Below, one piece after another: positions 12,550 through 25,183 of a stretch of DNA of 64,000 nt. The notes under the pieces are model-generated. The model was given only the letters and a program-made list of their open reading frames with translations, searched no databases and was not told the DNA's origin. Each line of letters begins with the position of its first letter. Position 1 is the first letter of the stretch. The translations under genes were made by a program, and so were the position numbers. The stretch is from Mycolicibacterium arenosum (lineage in GTDB: Bacteria; Actinomycetota; Actinomycetes; Mycobacteriales; Mycobacteriaceae), in the NCBI RefSeq assembly GCF_024320865.1, contig NZ_JANDBD010000004.1, positions 186,001 through 250,000 of the forward strand, read 5' to 3'.

Positions 12550-13500
12550 TCACCGCAGCGCCCCGCGGCGCCTGCTGGCCACGAACTTCACCACGTCCTG
12601 GATCCAGTCCCGGTCGGTGCGCAGAGTCAGAAGGGGTGCGTCGCAACGCCGTAACGTGCGTGCCACGGCCGCCCGGTGTTCGGCGGACGCTTTCGCGAAG
12701 TCGGCCCGGAGTTGCTCGTCGATGGTGAACTCGCGCGTCTTGCCGCTCTCCACGTCCTGCAGGATCACGTCGCCGATGGCGGGCAACTCGACGTCGCGGG
12801 GATCCACGATTTCGATGCCCAGCACCTCGTGTCGGCCCGCGATCGCCCGCAGCGGACGCATCCAGTCGATCGGACCGAGGAAGTCGCTGATGATGACGGC
12901 CATGCCGCGCCTGCGTTCGGGGCGACGCAGCGCGTCAATGGCCGCGCCCAGATCTCCGCGGACACCCGCAGGCGCCCTCGGCGTCGTGGCGATCGCCCGC
13001 AACAACTCCTGCTCGTGCATCCGTCCGGACAGCGCCGGTACGCGCGTGGTCGTCTCGCCGTTGGTGATCACCGCGCCCAGCCGGTTGCCGCCGCCGCTGT
13101 TGAGGAACGTGATCGCGGCGGCCGCCGCCACCGCGAGGTCGCGCTTCTCGCAGCCCGCGGTGCCGAAGTCCAGACTGGCCGAGACGTCGACGACGAGCCA
13201 CGTCTCGAGTTCCCGGTCGACGATCATCTGCCGCACGTGCGGGTGCGTCGTGCGCGCCGTGACCGACCAGTCCATCCGGCGTACGTCGTCGCCTGGCTGG
13301 TAGATGCGGGCTTCACCCGCTTCGGAGCCCGGCCCCGGTACCAGCCCCTGGTGATCGCCGTGCAGCACACCGTCGAGCTTGCGGCGCACCGTCAGCTCGA
13401 GCTTGCGCAACGCCGCCGACAGCGCGGGGTCGCGAATCTCGCCGCGCTGAAGGGAGGGCAGGTCGACCTGGCCCTTGTGGCCGTTAGCTGACCGAGTCAC
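12550..13500 (-). CDS. DUF58 domain protein
   Basis: 316-residue cytoplasmic protein with the DUF58 signature [20 protein letters not shown] near residue 62, followed by a VWA-like core starting [13 protein letters not shown]. It carries no transmembrane helix. DUF58 proteins are nearly always encoded next to a MoxR ATPase and a VWA membrane protein, and that is so here: its GTG start overlaps the moxR1 stop by four bases (GTGA) and the VWA gene follows 52 bases later. Equivalent to Rv1480. Molecular role unknown beyond membership of the MoxR system. Confidence 0.9.
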   Translation of the reverse strand: MTRSANGHKGQVDLPSLQRGEIRDPALSAALRKLELTVRRKLDGVLHGDHQGLVPGPGSEAGEARIYQPGDDVRRMDWSVTARTTHPHVRQMIVDRELETWLVVDVSASLDFGTAGCEKRDLAVAAAAAITFLNSGGGNRLGAVITNGETTTRVPALSGRMHEQELLRAIATTPRAPAGVRGDLGAAIDALRRPERRRGMAVIISDFLGPIDWMRPLRAIAGRHEVLGIEIVDPRDVELPAIGDVILQDVESGKTREFTIDEQLRADFAKASAEHRAAVARTLRRCDAPLLTLRTDRDWIQDVVKFVASRRRGALR

Positions 13501-14651
13501 CGACTAGCCGCACCCGCCGGGGCCGGCATCGCGGGAGGCGCCGAATGGCCTTGCGGGGCAATGGCGTTCACCTGCGGGAGCGCAACGGTCTGCATGATGC
13601 GGCCGATCACCGTTTCGGCGGTGATCTCGTCGGCGAGCGCGTCGTAGGTCAGCACCAGGCGGTGGCGGAGCACGTCGGGGATGACCTCGACGACGTCCTG
13701 CGGGATCACGTAGTCCCGGCCGCGGATGAGCGCCAGCGCGCGCGACGCGGCGATGATGCCGAGCGAGGCGCGGGGCGACGCACCGTAGGCGATCCACGCC
13801 TTGGCGTCGGGCATGCCGAACTTCTCCGGCTCACGCGTGGCGGTGACGATGCGCACGACGTAGTCGACGAGGGCGTGGTGCACGAACGTGTTCGCCGCGA
13901 CGCCCTGCAGACGCAGCAGGTCGTCGGTCGAGAGGATCTGCTTCGGCGTGGGCGGTGTGACACCCATCCGATAGATGATCTCGCGCTCCTCCTCCGGCGA
14001 CGGGTAGTCGACGTTGAGCTTGAACAGGAAGCGGTCCCGCTGCGCTTCGGGCAGCTGGTAGACGCCCTCCTGCTCGATGGGGTTCTGCGTCGCCATGACG
14101 AGGAACGGGCTGGGCAGCGGGAACGTCTTGCCGCCGATCGACACCTTGCGCTCGGCCATGACCTCCAGGAGGGCCGACTGCACCTTGGCGGGTGCGCGGT
14201 TGATCTCGTCGGCGAGCAGGAAGTTCACCATGACGGGGCCGACCTCGGTGTCGAACTCCTCCTTGCCCACCCGGTAGATGCGGGTGCCGACGATGTCGGT
14301 GGGCACCAGGTCAGGGGTGAACTGGATGCGGGCGAACGTGCCGCCGACGACCTTGGCGAACGTCTCGACGGCCAGCGTCTTGGCGACACCCGGCACGCCC
14401 TCGAGCAGCACGTGCCCCTTGGCGAGGAGACCGACGAGCATGCGCTCGACCAGCTGATCCTGGCCGACGATGATGCGCTTGACCTCGAAGATCGCCCGTT
14501 CCAGCGTCTGCACCTCACCCTGCACGCCGCCGTTCGCGGACTCCGGCTGCTTGTGCAGGGCCGGGCCTCCGGGCTGCGGGGCGGGAGGGAAGCCCTGGCC
14601 CTGGCCGGGGTAACCGCCGGCTGCCTGCGGCGGCCCACTCGGTGACGTCAT
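13497..14651 (-). CDS. moxR1: MoxR-family AAA+ ATPase MoxR1
   Basis: AAA+ ATPase proposed to remodel or activate client proteins through VWA-domain partners. The 384-residue protein starts with about 40 Pro/Gly/Gln-rich residues and then the ATPase core. This has Walker A GVPGVAKT, Walker B LLADEINRAP, the ATQNPIEQEG sensor segment and an arginine-rich lid domain. ATG at 14651 is followed by a low-complexity leader. Upstream are the NlpC/P60 peptidases ripB and ripA, downstream the DUF58 and VWA partners, the same order as Rv1477-Rv1481. The spacing after ripB is 150 bases, so moxR1 may have its own promoter. Confidence 0.95.
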   Translation of the reverse strand: MTSPSGPPQAAGGYPGQGQGFPPAPQPGGPALHKQPESANGGVQGEVQTLERAIFEVKRIIVGQDQLVERMLVGLLAKGHVLLEGVPGVAKTLAVETFAKVVGGTFARIQFTPDLVPTDIVGTRIYRVGKEEFDTEVGPVMVNFLLADEINRAPAKVQSALLEVMAERKVSIGGKTFPLPSPFLVMATQNPIEQEGVYQLPEAQRDRFLFKLNVDYPSPEEEREIIYRMGVTPPTPKQILSTDDLLRLQGVAANTFVHHALVDYVVRIVTATREPEKFGMPDAKAWIAYGASPRASLGIIAASRALALIRGRDYVIPQDVVEVIPDVLRHRLVLTYDALADEITAETVIGRIMQTVALPQVNAIAPQGHSAPPAMPAPAGAASR

Positions 14652-14801
14652 CTAGTGCTTCCTCCCACGCTTTCGATCGTGTCCGACTGCTGGTCTGGTG
14701 CAGTTGCGGCGGAACATCCGAGGCTGGCCCGGTCGCTCCTCGTCAACTATTCCAGGCACCACGGAATCCGTCGACGTCGCCCGTCAGCTATCAGGTTCCC
14801 A

Positions 14802-15524
14802 TCAGGATTCGATAATGCGGGCCACATACGGTTGCAGGCCGGCGGTCCGGACCGGACTGACCGTCACCTTCTCCGCGCTGCCGGACGCTTCGAGCATCCG
14901 CCCGCCGCCGAGATACATGGCGACGTGCTGGCTTCCGCCGGGCCCCCAGAACAGCAGGTCGCCCCGCTTGGCCTGAGAGGTCGGCACTTTGCGGCCGGTG
15001 TTGTACTGGTCGCCCGAGTACTTGGGGATCTGCACCCCAACGCCCGCGAAGGCGTACCGGGTGAATCCGGAGCAGTCGTAGCCGACCTTGCCCGCGTCGT
15101 AGTCCACGCCCTCGCTGGGCCCGTTGAGCGCACCACCGCCCCAGGAGTACGGCACTCCCATCTGGGAACCGCCGCGCCGGATGACGTACTCGATCGCCTG
15201 CGGTCCGCGCACCCGGGCACCGACGGGGATGGAGCTCGCGGACGGTGACGGGGCCAGGCCGATGCTCTGCAGGAACTGGCTGCCCAGACTCTGCGTGGTC
15301 TGCAGTGCGAGCTGACTCACCGAGAACGCCGCGTTCGCGGCGGCCACCGGGTCGCCGGGCGCGCCGGAGCTGATGATCTTCGGAAGCGTCGGGTCCCACT
15401 GACCGTCGTCGGGTTCGGCCGCGGCGGGCGACGCGATGCCGACGGCCAGCAGACCCGCCAGCAGCGACACGATCATCACCCGCAGGACGTGCGAGCGCTC
15501 AATAGGCAGAGAAGGCAAGAGCAA
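14802..15524 (-). CDS. ripB: Peptidoglycan D,L-endopeptidase RipB (NlpC/P60)
   Basis: Secreted peptidase cleaving between D-Glu and meso-DAP of the peptidoglycan stem. The 240-residue protein has an N-terminal signal peptide ending near ASPAAAEPDD (about residue 36) and a C-terminal NlpC/P60 domain. Nucleophile Cys151 is in GYDCSGF and the catalytic His is at about 200 in GSQHVAMY. Unlike RipA it lacks the coiled-coil N-terminal domain. The start is uncertain: TTG at 15524 immediately after the ripA stop gives a proper positively charged signal peptide, while an internal GTG would remove the charges. Close match in order to Rv1478. Confidence 0.92.
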   Translation of the reverse strand: MLLPSLPIERSHVLRVMIVSLLAGLLAVGIASPAAAEPDDGQWDPTLPKIISSGAPGDPVAAANAAFSVSQLALQTTQSLGSQFLQSIGLAPSPSASSIPVGARVRGPQAIEYVIRRGGSQMGVPYSWGGGALNGPSEGVDYDAGKVGYDCSGFTRYAFAGVGVQIPKYSGDQYNTGRKVPTSQAKRGDLLFWGPGGSQHVAMYLGGGRMLEASGSAEKVTVSPVRTAGLQPYVARIIES

Positions 15525-16937
15525 TCACCATTCGATGAGTCGGGTCACGTAAGGAGTCATGCCGCTGGTGCGCACGGGCGACACCTTCACCACCGATCCG
15601 GTGTAGGGCGCCTCAAGCATCTGGCCGTCGCCGAGGTACATCGCCACGTGTTGGCTGGCGTTGGGGCCGTAGAAGATCATGTCCCCGCGACGCATCTGGG
15701 ACGACGGCACCTGACGACCGGCCTTGTACTGCGACCCGCTGTAGTGGTCCAGCTTGATGCCGACGCCCGCGAACATGTAGAGCATCAATCCGGAGCAGTC
15801 GAATCCGACTGTGCCAGCACCGGAATCGATGCCCCGGCTGGCGCCGGCCGCGTTGCCGCCGCCCCACGAGTAGGGGGTGCCCCGGACGGCGAGGCCGCGG
15901 TTGATCACGTACTCGGTGGCCTGCCTGCCGTACACCCGCGGGATGGCGCCGTTGGTCAAACCGCTTGGGGTGGGCAGGATTCCGATCGACTGCAGGAAGT
16001 TACGGCCCATCTGCTGAGTGACCTGCATCGATGTCTGGCCGATGCCGAGGATGGCGTTGATGATCGCCACGGGGTCGCCGCTGACGAAGGCGCTCGGAAT
16101 CGCGGGCAACGTTGGATCCCACACGGTGTCCCAGTTGCCGCCGGCCGCCCCCGCGTTCGGGTCGCGATCCCAGTTCGCATCCGGCGCCGTCGGCCCTGCG
16201 GGCACGCTACGCGCGACGGGGGTGGCCGCAGGCGCAGCCCACTCCCGCGCCTGATCCAGCTTCGCTTGCGCCGCAGCGCGTTCCGCGGTGATCCGGTCCA
16301 GATCGGCCTGCTGCGCCCTGAACGTCTCCTGCGCCTCGGTGAGCGCCGCTACGGCGGCGTCCTGACTGGACTGGGCGTCGAGCACCGCCTGGTCGGCATC
16401 CTGCTTGGCCTGGCGGGCCGAGGACTCGCGGTTGACCAGATCGGTGCGCGCCCGCTGCAGGTCGGCAACGGCCTGTTGCGAGCTGATGGCCAGGGCCTGC
16501 TGTGTCGATGCCGCGTCGAGCAGTTGCGCGGGGTCGGTGGCCGTGAGGTAGGACGCCGACGGGCCGTTGACGTAGGCCGACGCCGCGAACGTGTTGAACC
16601 GCTGCTGTGCCGAGGCGATCGCGTCGTTGGCCGTGGCGAGCTCGGCCTGGCGAGCGTCGACGTCGCGCTGGGCGGCGGCCGCGTTGTCCCGCGCCGTCTG
16701 CACGTCGACCAGCGAGGCGTTGACGCTCTCCTGCTGACCCTGGATACGGGCGCCGAGGTCCTGCAGCTTCTGGTTGGCGTCGGCGACGGCGGCGACGAGT
16801 GTCGCGATGCCCTGCGGGGCGGCCGGTTCGGCGACGGCGATTCCCGCGGAGTTCGCGAACAGCGAGGAGACGAACACGCCGAACGCGATGGAGCAGGCAC
16901 CCAGCCGGCACGCTGAGGCGCGGAAGTGGCGTCGCAT
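15525..16937 (-). CDS. ripA: Peptidoglycan D,L-endopeptidase RipA (NlpC/P60)
   Basis: Septal hydrolase needed for daughter-cell separation in mycobacteria. The 470-residue precursor has a signal peptide (residues 1 to about 36, ending AVAEPA) and a long Ala/Gln/Asp-rich coiled-coil region (about 40-230), which in RipA occludes the active site until processing. A Pro/Ala/Asp-rich linker follows, then the NlpC/P60 domain with Cys381 in GFDCSGL and His430 in ASQHVAMY. Start ATG 16937. The gene leads a run with ripB and moxR1. The long coiled coil and tandem arrangement distinguish it from RipB. Confidence 0.95.
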   Translation of the reverse strand: MRRHFRASACRLGACSIAFGVFVSSLFANSAGIAVAEPAAPQGIATLVAAVADANQKLQDLGARIQGQQESVNASLVDVQTARDNAAAAQRDVDARQAELATANDAIASAQQRFNTFAASAYVNGPSASYLTATDPAQLLDAASTQQALAISSQQAVADLQRARTDLVNRESSARQAKQDADQAVLDAQSSQDAAVAALTEAQETFRAQQADLDRITAERAAAQAKLDQAREWAAPAATPVARSVPAGPTAPDANWDRDPNAGAAGGNWDTVWDPTLPAIPSAFVSGDPVAIINAILGIGQTSMQVTQQMGRNFLQSIGILPTPSGLTNGAIPRVYGRQATEYVINRGLAVRGTPYSWGGGNAAGASRGIDSGAGTVGFDCSGLMLYMFAGVGIKLDHYSGSQYKAGRQVPSSQMRRGDMIFYGPNASQHVAMYLGDGQMLEAPYTGSVVKVSPVRTSGMTPYVTRLIEW

Positions 16938-17158
16938 TGGACTGTTGTCTCCTCGGGCTCGCGCGAACGTGGCAATGACGTTCGTCGTGAACCTGCTGTC
17001 ACAGACGTCACTAATGCAACAGAGAACTCAACTGCAACAACAGGTACCTTCTGCACCGTACGTCACATCAGACGCCAAAGAAATGCCGGCGGAGAATTAC
17101 AAACCTGTAATTGAAACGAGCGTTATCGAACGGTGACAACGCATTTGCGCGATCGCAA
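16938..17158. other. Intergenic region upstream of ripA
   Basis: 221 bases between ripA and the TM protein gene on the same strand. It is noticeably less GC-rich than the surrounding genes (runs such as caacaacaggtac and gagaattacaaacctg), as expected for a promoter-bearing interval. I cannot assign a confident -10/-35 pair, terminator or small gene in it. Confidence 0.5.
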
Positions 17159-20693
<3,535 letters not shown>

Positions 20694-20731
20694 CCGAGAA
20701 CCAAAGAAGCCAAGGCAATGCCAGTGGTCTC

Positions 20732-21295
20732 TTGCCCCGCGTAACCGACGATCACCTCGCGGCGCGCCGTCGACAGATCCTCGACGGCGCCCGCAGGTGT
20801 TTCGCGGAGTACGGCTACGACAAGGCGACGGTCCGACGGCTGGAGCAGACGATCGGGCTGTCGCGCGGCGCGATCTTCCACCACTTCAAGGACAAGGACA
20901 CCCTGTTCTTCGAACTGGCGCACGAGGACGCCGAGCGGATGGCCGACGTCGCGTCCCGCGAGGGCCTCGTCCAGGTGATGCGGGACATGCTCGCCGCCCC
21001 GGAGCAATTCGACTGGCTGGCGACCCGGCTGGAGATCGCCCGAAAGCTGCGCAACGATCCGGTGTTCAACAGGGGTTGGGCCGACCGGTCAGCCGAACTG
21101 GCAACGGCGACCGCCGAACGGCTGCGTCAGCAGGAGCAGGCCGGCCGGTTGCGCAGCGATGTGCCCAGTGCGGTGCTGCAGATGTACCTGGACCTGGTGC
21201 TCGACGGTCTGGTGGCGCGATTGGCCTCGGGCGACGACCCGGAGAAGCTCAGCGCGGTGCTCGATCTGGTCGAGGCGTCGGTCCGGCAGAGCTAG
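20732..21295 (+). CDS. TetR-family regulator of aconitase (AcnR-like)
   Basis: 187-residue TetR protein. The N-terminal DNA-binding helix-turn-helix includes FAEYGYDKATVRRLEQTIGLSRGAIFHHFKDKD (helices at about 30-60), followed by an all-helical ligand domain. It lies directly downstream of acn on the same strand. In Corynebacterium glutamicum the homologous neighbour AcnR represses acn, and the matching operator is present upstream of acn here. The start is TTG at 20732, giving MPRVTDDHLA; no better start keeps the frame. The stop overlaps the convergent small HTH gene by four bases. Confidence 0.88.
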   Translation: MPRVTDDHLAARRRQILDGARRCFAEYGYDKATVRRLEQTIGLSRGAIFHHFKDKDTLFFELAHEDAERMADVASREGLVQVMRDMLAAPEQFDWLATRLEIARKLRNDPVFNRGWADRSAELATATAERLRQQEQAGRLRSDVPSAVLQMYLDLVLDGLVARLASGDDPEKLSAVLDLVEASVRQS

Positions 21296-21480
21296 CGGCG
21301 CGACCGGTGGTTGGGACCGCCACGACTGCGCATGGTCGTGCCCGATTCTCGCAGCAGGCTGTGAATCGACCCGTAGGAGCGTCCGGTCGAGGCCACCAGG
21401 GTCCTGATGCTCGCACCGCTCTCGTAGGCGCTGCGCAGTTCGTGCAGCAACCGCTGCCGCGACTCGTTCGTATCCGTCAT
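21292..21480 (-). CDS. Small helix-turn-helix protein (Rv1473A-like)
   Basis: A 62-residue basic protein whose residues about 22-50 (YESGASIRTLVASTGRSYGS) form a helix-turn-helix of the type that recognises DNA after a short resolvase-like helix; the C-terminus is Arg-rich (RSRGGPNHRSRR). A strong ribosome site GGGGAGAGG lies just upstream of ATG 21480. It sits downstream of the ABC-F gene on the same strand, with 107 bases between, like Rv1473A beside Rv1473. Probable DNA-binding protein, target unknown. Confidence 0.75.
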   Translation of the reverse strand: MTDTNESRQRLLHELRSAYESGASIRTLVASTGRSYGSIHSLLRESGTTMRSRGGPNHRSRR

Positions 21481-21587
21481 TCGACACCTCTCCCCTCTTT
21501 GGTGAATGACAGACCTATTACCCAGACTAACCAGCTCTTAACCCCGGCGGACGAATGTTCACTGAGCGGATCAGGGCAACGCGCAGG

Positions 21588-23216
21588 TCAGGCGAGTTCG
21601 ATGAGGTCGCGGTACTCCTCGGACCAGTAGTCCTCAGTGCCGTCGGGGAGCAGCACCACGCGTTGCGGGTCGAGCGCCTCGGCGGCCCCCGGATCGTGGG
21701 TGACCAGCACGACGGCGCCCTGATAGCTACGCAGCGCGTCGAGCACCTGTTCGCGGGACGCGGGGTCCAGGTTGTTGGTCGGCTCGTCGAGGAGCAGCAC
21801 GTTCGCGGTCGACGCGACCAGACCGGCCAGCGCCAACCGGGTCTTCTCGCCACCGGACAGGGTGCCGGCAGGCTGGTCGAGCTGCGGACCGGAGAACATG
21901 AAGGCACCCAGCAGGCTGCGCAGGTCCTGCTCGCCGGTGTCGGGTGCGGCGTGGCGGATGTTCTCCCACACCGACGCCATCCCGTCGATGGTGTCGTGCT
22001 CCTGCGCGAAGTAGCCCAGCTTCAGGCCGTGCCCCGGTTCGATCTGACCCGCATCGGGCTTCTCCGCTCCCGCGAGGATGCGCAACAGCGTCGTCTTACC
22101 CGCACCGTTGAGGCCCAGGATCACGACCCTGGAGCCCTTGTCGATCGCGAGATCGACTCCGGTGAACACCTCGAGCGAGCCGAAGGTCTTCGTCAGGCCT
22201 TTGCCGACCAGTGGGGTCCGCCCGCACACGGCCGGTGTGGGGAACCTGATCTTGGCCACCTTGTCGGACACCCGCTCGGCGTCCAGCTCGGCGATCATCC
22301 GCTCGGCGCGACGCAACATGTTCTGTGCCGCAACGGCTTTGGTGGCCTTTGCGCCCATCTTGGCGGCTTGTACGCGCAGTGCCCCCGCCTTCTTCTCGGC
22401 GTTGGCGCGTTCCCTGCGGCGGCGCTGCTCGTCGGTCGCCCTGGCGTCGAGGTACTTCTGCCAGCCCATGTTGTAGACGTCCGCTTCACCGCGCACGGCG
22501 TCGAGGAACCACACCCGGTTCACCACGTCGGCGAGCAGGTCCACGTCGTGGCTGATGACGACGAGGCCCCCCGTGTGGTTCTGCAGGAACGTGCGCAGCC
22601 AGCCGATCGAGTCGGCGTCGAGGTGGTTGGTCGGCTCGTCGAGCAGGAGGGTCGTATCCGAGCCGGACCCGGTGTCCGAGGCCGCGAACAGGATGCGGCT
22701 GAGTTCGACACGACGTCGCTGACCGCCGGACAGCGTCCGCAGCGGCTGAGTCAGGATCCGCTCGGGCAGGCCGAGGCTCGCGCAGATCCGGCCCGCCTCG
22801 CTCTCGGCGGCGTACCCGCCCAGCGCGGCGAACCGCTCCTCGAGTTCGCCGTACCGGCGCACCGCCTTGTCACGCGCGGCGTCGTCGGCGACCTCGGCCA
22901 TGAGCGCCTGCTGCTTCTCGAGATCGGACAGAAGCGTGTCCAGGCCGCGCGCGGAGAGCACCCGATCGCGGGCCAGCATGTCGAGGTCGCCTTCGCGGGG
23001 ATCCTGTGGCAGGTAACCGATCTCGCCGGTCCGGACGATCGTGCCCGCATACGGCTCGCCTTCGCCCGCCAGGATTCGCATGGTGGTCGTCTTGCCCGCG
23101 CCGTTGCGACCGACGAGGCCGATTCGATCACCCGGCTGGATGCGCAGCGCCGACCCCTCGATGAGCAGCAGTGTGCGCGCGCCGGCGCGGACCTCGAGGT
23201 CCGTTGCGGTGATCAC
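21588..23216 (-). CDS. ABC-F family ATPase (ribosome-acting, antibiotic-resistance or translation type)
   Basis: 542-residue duplicated ATPase with no membrane segment. The first ABC domain has GRNGAGKTTT (about residue 38) and LSGGQRRRVEL. A linker region then carries a basic helical stretch (QRRRRERANAEKKAGALR), and the second ABC domain has LNGAGKTTLL and LSGGEKTRLALAGL. ABC-F proteins bind the ribosomal E site and either tune translation or displace antibiotics. It corresponds to Rv1473, annotated as a macrolide transporter although it lacks permease domains. It starts 13 bases after the enoyl-CoA hydratase stop, so it is probably co-transcribed with it. Confidence 0.92.
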   Translation of the reverse strand: MITATDLEVRAGARTLLLIEGSALRIQPGDRIGLVGRNGAGKTTTMRILAGEGEPYAGTIVRTGEIGYLPQDPREGDLDMLARDRVLSARGLDTLLSDLEKQQALMAEVADDAARDKAVRRYGELEERFAALGGYAAESEAGRICASLGLPERILTQPLRTLSGGQRRRVELSRILFAASDTGSGSDTTLLLDEPTNHLDADSIGWLRTFLQNHTGGLVVISHDVDLLADVVNRVWFLDAVRGEADVYNMGWQKYLDARATDEQRRRRERANAEKKAGALRVQAAKMGAKATKAVAAQNMLRRAERMIAELDAERVSDKVAKIRFPTPAVCGRTPLVGKGLTKTFGSLEVFTGVDLAIDKGSRVVILGLNGAGKTTLLRILAGAEKPDAGQIEPGHGLKLGYFAQEHDTIDGMASVWENIRHAAPDTGEQDLRSLLGAFMFSGPQLDQPAGTLSGGEKTRLALAGLVASTANVLLLDEPTNNLDPASREQVLDALRSYQGAVVLVTHDPGAAEALDPQRVVLLPDGTEDYWSEEYRDLIELA

Positions 23217-23229
23217 GCTGTGCTCCTAG

Positions 23230-24060
23230 CTACTTGTCGTCGGTGAAGGCCGCGGGTCGTTTCTCCGCGCGCGCGGCAACCGCTTCCTCGAAGTTGGCGG
23301 TGAGTAAACGCACGAAGAGTTGTCCCAGGCCCTCGGCCTGCATGTGGCCTTCCAGGCTACCGGCGTCCAGTCCACTCCAGAGCGTGCGCTTGGTCAACTC
23401 GATTCCCGGTCGGGAGAACCCCGCGATGCGCTCGGCCATCGTGTAGCAGGTCGTCAGCAGGTCGGCGTCGGGGACGGTGCGCGACACCAGGCCGATGCGC
23501 TCGGCTTCCGCGGCGTCGATGTCGCGACCGGTCAGCATGGCCTCGAACGCCCGCGACGTGCCGATCGCCCGAGGCAGCAGGTAGGACAGGCCGAGCTCAC
23601 TGGCCGTGAGGCCGTTGTTGATGCCCGCGGCGCGGAAGTACGCACCCTCGGCGGCGACCCGGATGTCGCATGCCAGCGCGAGGCACAGACCACCGCCGAT
23701 GGCGGCGCCGTTGACCGCGGCGATGACCGGTTGATGCAGTTTGCGTATGGCGAGAATCACATCGTCGAGCACCTCCATCGACCGCAGCGCGAACGTGGGC
23801 CGGGTCAGGCCGTCGACGTGCGGAACGGAGCCCGCCGACTTGTGATCGGCCCCCGAGGAGAAGCCCCGTCCGGCACCGGTCAGGACGACGGCTCGGACGT
23901 CGTTGTCGTGGGTGAGTTCGTCGAGCACCCGCTTGAGGGGCACCATGACGTCGAATGCCATCGAGTTCATCCGCTCGGGACGATTGAGCGTCACCAGCGC
24001 CACATGGGGCGCTGGGCGATCGACGACGACGAAGGGGCTGTGCTCGGTCACGATCAGCAC
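23230..24060 (-). CDS. echA12: Enoyl-CoA hydratase/isomerase family protein EchA12
   Basis: 276-residue crotonase-fold protein. It shows the oxyanion-hole segments ADHKSAGS (after LTGAGRGFSSG) and NGAAIGGGLCLALACDIRVA, and the family C-terminal helices. The usual reaction is hydration of 2-trans-enoyl-CoA in beta-oxidation. The first catalytic Glu position around residue 115-120 is occupied by AIGGGLCLA, so the exact activity is unproven. GTG at 24060 is used; an in-frame GTG nine bases later is an alternative. It stands between the thioredoxin and ABC-F genes as in M. tuberculosis. Confidence 0.88.
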   Translation of the reverse strand: MLIVTEHSPFVVVDRPAPHVALVTLNRPERMNSMAFDVMVPLKRVLDELTHDNDVRAVVLTGAGRGFSSGADHKSAGSVPHVDGLTRPTFALRSMEVLDDVILAIRKLHQPVIAAVNGAAIGGGLCLALACDIRVAAEGAYFRAAGINNGLTASELGLSYLLPRAIGTSRAFEAMLTGRDIDAAEAERIGLVSRTVPDADLLTTCYTMAERIAGFSRPGIELTKRTLWSGLDAGSLEGHMQAEGLGQLFVRLLTANFEEAVAARAEKRPAAFTDDK

Positions 24061-24078
24061 GCTATCGCGTGCCGGGCG

Positions 24079-24444
24079 TCACTCCGCTTCGGATGCGGCC
24101 TGTTCCTTGAGCGCGGCCTCGATGTCGAGATCCTTGATCTGGGTGATGATGCCGTCGAGGTCCTTGGCAGGCAGCATGCCCGAGTGGCGGAAGACCATGT
24201 GGCCCTTCTTGAACGCCATCAGCGTCGGGATCGCCTGAATCTGCGCGGCGGCGGCGAGTGCCTGCTCGGCCTCGGTGTCGACCTTGGCGTGCACGACGTC
24301 GGGATGCTTGTCCGACGACGCGGAGAACGTCGGCGCGAAAGCCTTACACGGTCCGCACCATTCGGCCCAGAAGTCCACCAGCACGATCTCGTTGTCGTTG
24401 ATGGTGTCGTTGAACTGCTCGGCGGTGATGTCCTGTGTACTCAC
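24079..24444 (-). CDS. Thioredoxin
   Basis: 121-residue single-domain thioredoxin with the redox motif WCGPC (Cys30 and Cys33), the cis-proline segment QIQAIPTLMAF and a C-terminal helix. It reduces protein disulfides with electrons from thioredoxin reductase, which is not encoded nearby. The GTG start has GGAGTG just upstream. The C-terminal tail KEQAASEAE is slightly longer than in minimal thioredoxins. By position it matches Rv1471 (trxB1), but I do not assign that symbol because mycobacteria carry several thioredoxin genes. Confidence 0.95.
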   Translation of the reverse strand: MSTQDITAEQFNDTINDNEIVLVDFWAEWCGPCKAFAPTFSASSDKHPDVVHAKVDTEAEQALAAAAQIQAIPTLMAFKKGHMVFRHSGMLPAKDLDGIITQIKDLDIEAALKEQAASEAE

Positions 24445-24489
24445 GCCACTCCTAACGTCGTCATCTAGCAGGTTGTTCCCAGTATGTGG

Positions 24490-25131
24490 TCAATCCAACC
24501 CGGCGAGCAGCGCCGCGCGGCCCTCGTTGAGGAACGCCACGATGTCGACGGCGAGTTCGTCAACGTCATGGGCGACGGTCAGCGGCCGGATCGCGCCGAA
24601 CGGCGCGTTCCAGAAGGGCCCTTCTCGCTGCACCCACGGACCGACGTACGCATACGGCAGCGGATGGTGCTCGTCGCCTGCCGACACTCCGTAGTTGACC
24701 TCGGCCTCGGTGACGGCGACGTCGAAATGCCCGGGCCAGAGCACCGGATGTTGTTCCGGCAGAACCTGTTTCAGAGCGTACCCGCCGGCGTACAGGCAGC
24801 GGTGCAGGAGTTCGGCTGCGACCGGGTCGACATCGAGCTCCTCGTCCGCCGACAACGGGTCGACGATGTCGTAGACGCCGTCCGGCGGACCGAAGGTGAT
24901 GTCGGCGGCGGTCGCGAGATCCGCGGCCCGACCCCGTAGCGGTGCCGCGCCGTCCTGCCAACAGAATTCGACGCCGTGCACCGCCAGCGGCAGTTCGACA
25001 CCTACGAAGCCGTCCGGCCGGACCGCCAGCCGGATGGTGCCCGCGGCGCGGAACTGCGGACCGGCGATCAGACTCTCCGCGACGCCGCGGAGTTGCCGGC
25101 GAGTTGTCACGTAGGCGTTCTCAGCGTCCAT
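24490..25131 (-). CDS. Conserved hypothetical protein, 213 residues
   Basis: I do not recognise a named family. The protein is soluble and starts MDAENAYVTTRRQLRGVAE, suggesting a helical N-terminus, followed by a beta-rich middle (GTIRLAVRPDGFVGVELPL). Aromatic-rich segments come later (EQHPVLWPGHFDVAVTEAEV, YAYVGPWVQREGPFWNAPFG) with Trp, His and Glu residues that could line a ligand or metal site. The ATG at 25131 lies 44 bases from the divergent 13E12 gene and its LexA box, so the two may share control. Codon use is like the neighbours. Confidence 0.75.
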   Translation of the reverse strand: MDAENAYVTTRRQLRGVAESLIAGPQFRAAGTIRLAVRPDGFVGVELPLAVHGVEFCWQDGAAPLRGRAADLATAADITFGPPDGVYDIVDPLSADEELDVDPVAAELLHRCLYAGGYALKQVLPEQHPVLWPGHFDVAVTEAEVNYGVSAGDEHHPLPYAYVGPWVQREGPFWNAPFGAIRPLTVAHDVDELAVDIVAFLNEGRAALLAGLD

Positions 25132-25162
25132 CAGCGCGAGCCTACTTGTCCTACCCGCAATC

Positions 25163-25183
25163 TATAGTCGAACATGTGTTCGA
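25163..25183 (+). promoter_or_regulatory. SOS (LexA) box and -10 element over the 13E12 start
   Basis: TCGAACATGTGTTCGA at 25168-25183 is a perfect mycobacterial SOS box (TCGAAC-N4-GTTCGA). The -10 hexamer TATAGT (25163-25168) directly precedes it, and the GTG start at 25176 lies inside the box. LexA bound here would block both transcription start and the first codons of a leaderless mRNA. Confidence 0.9.
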
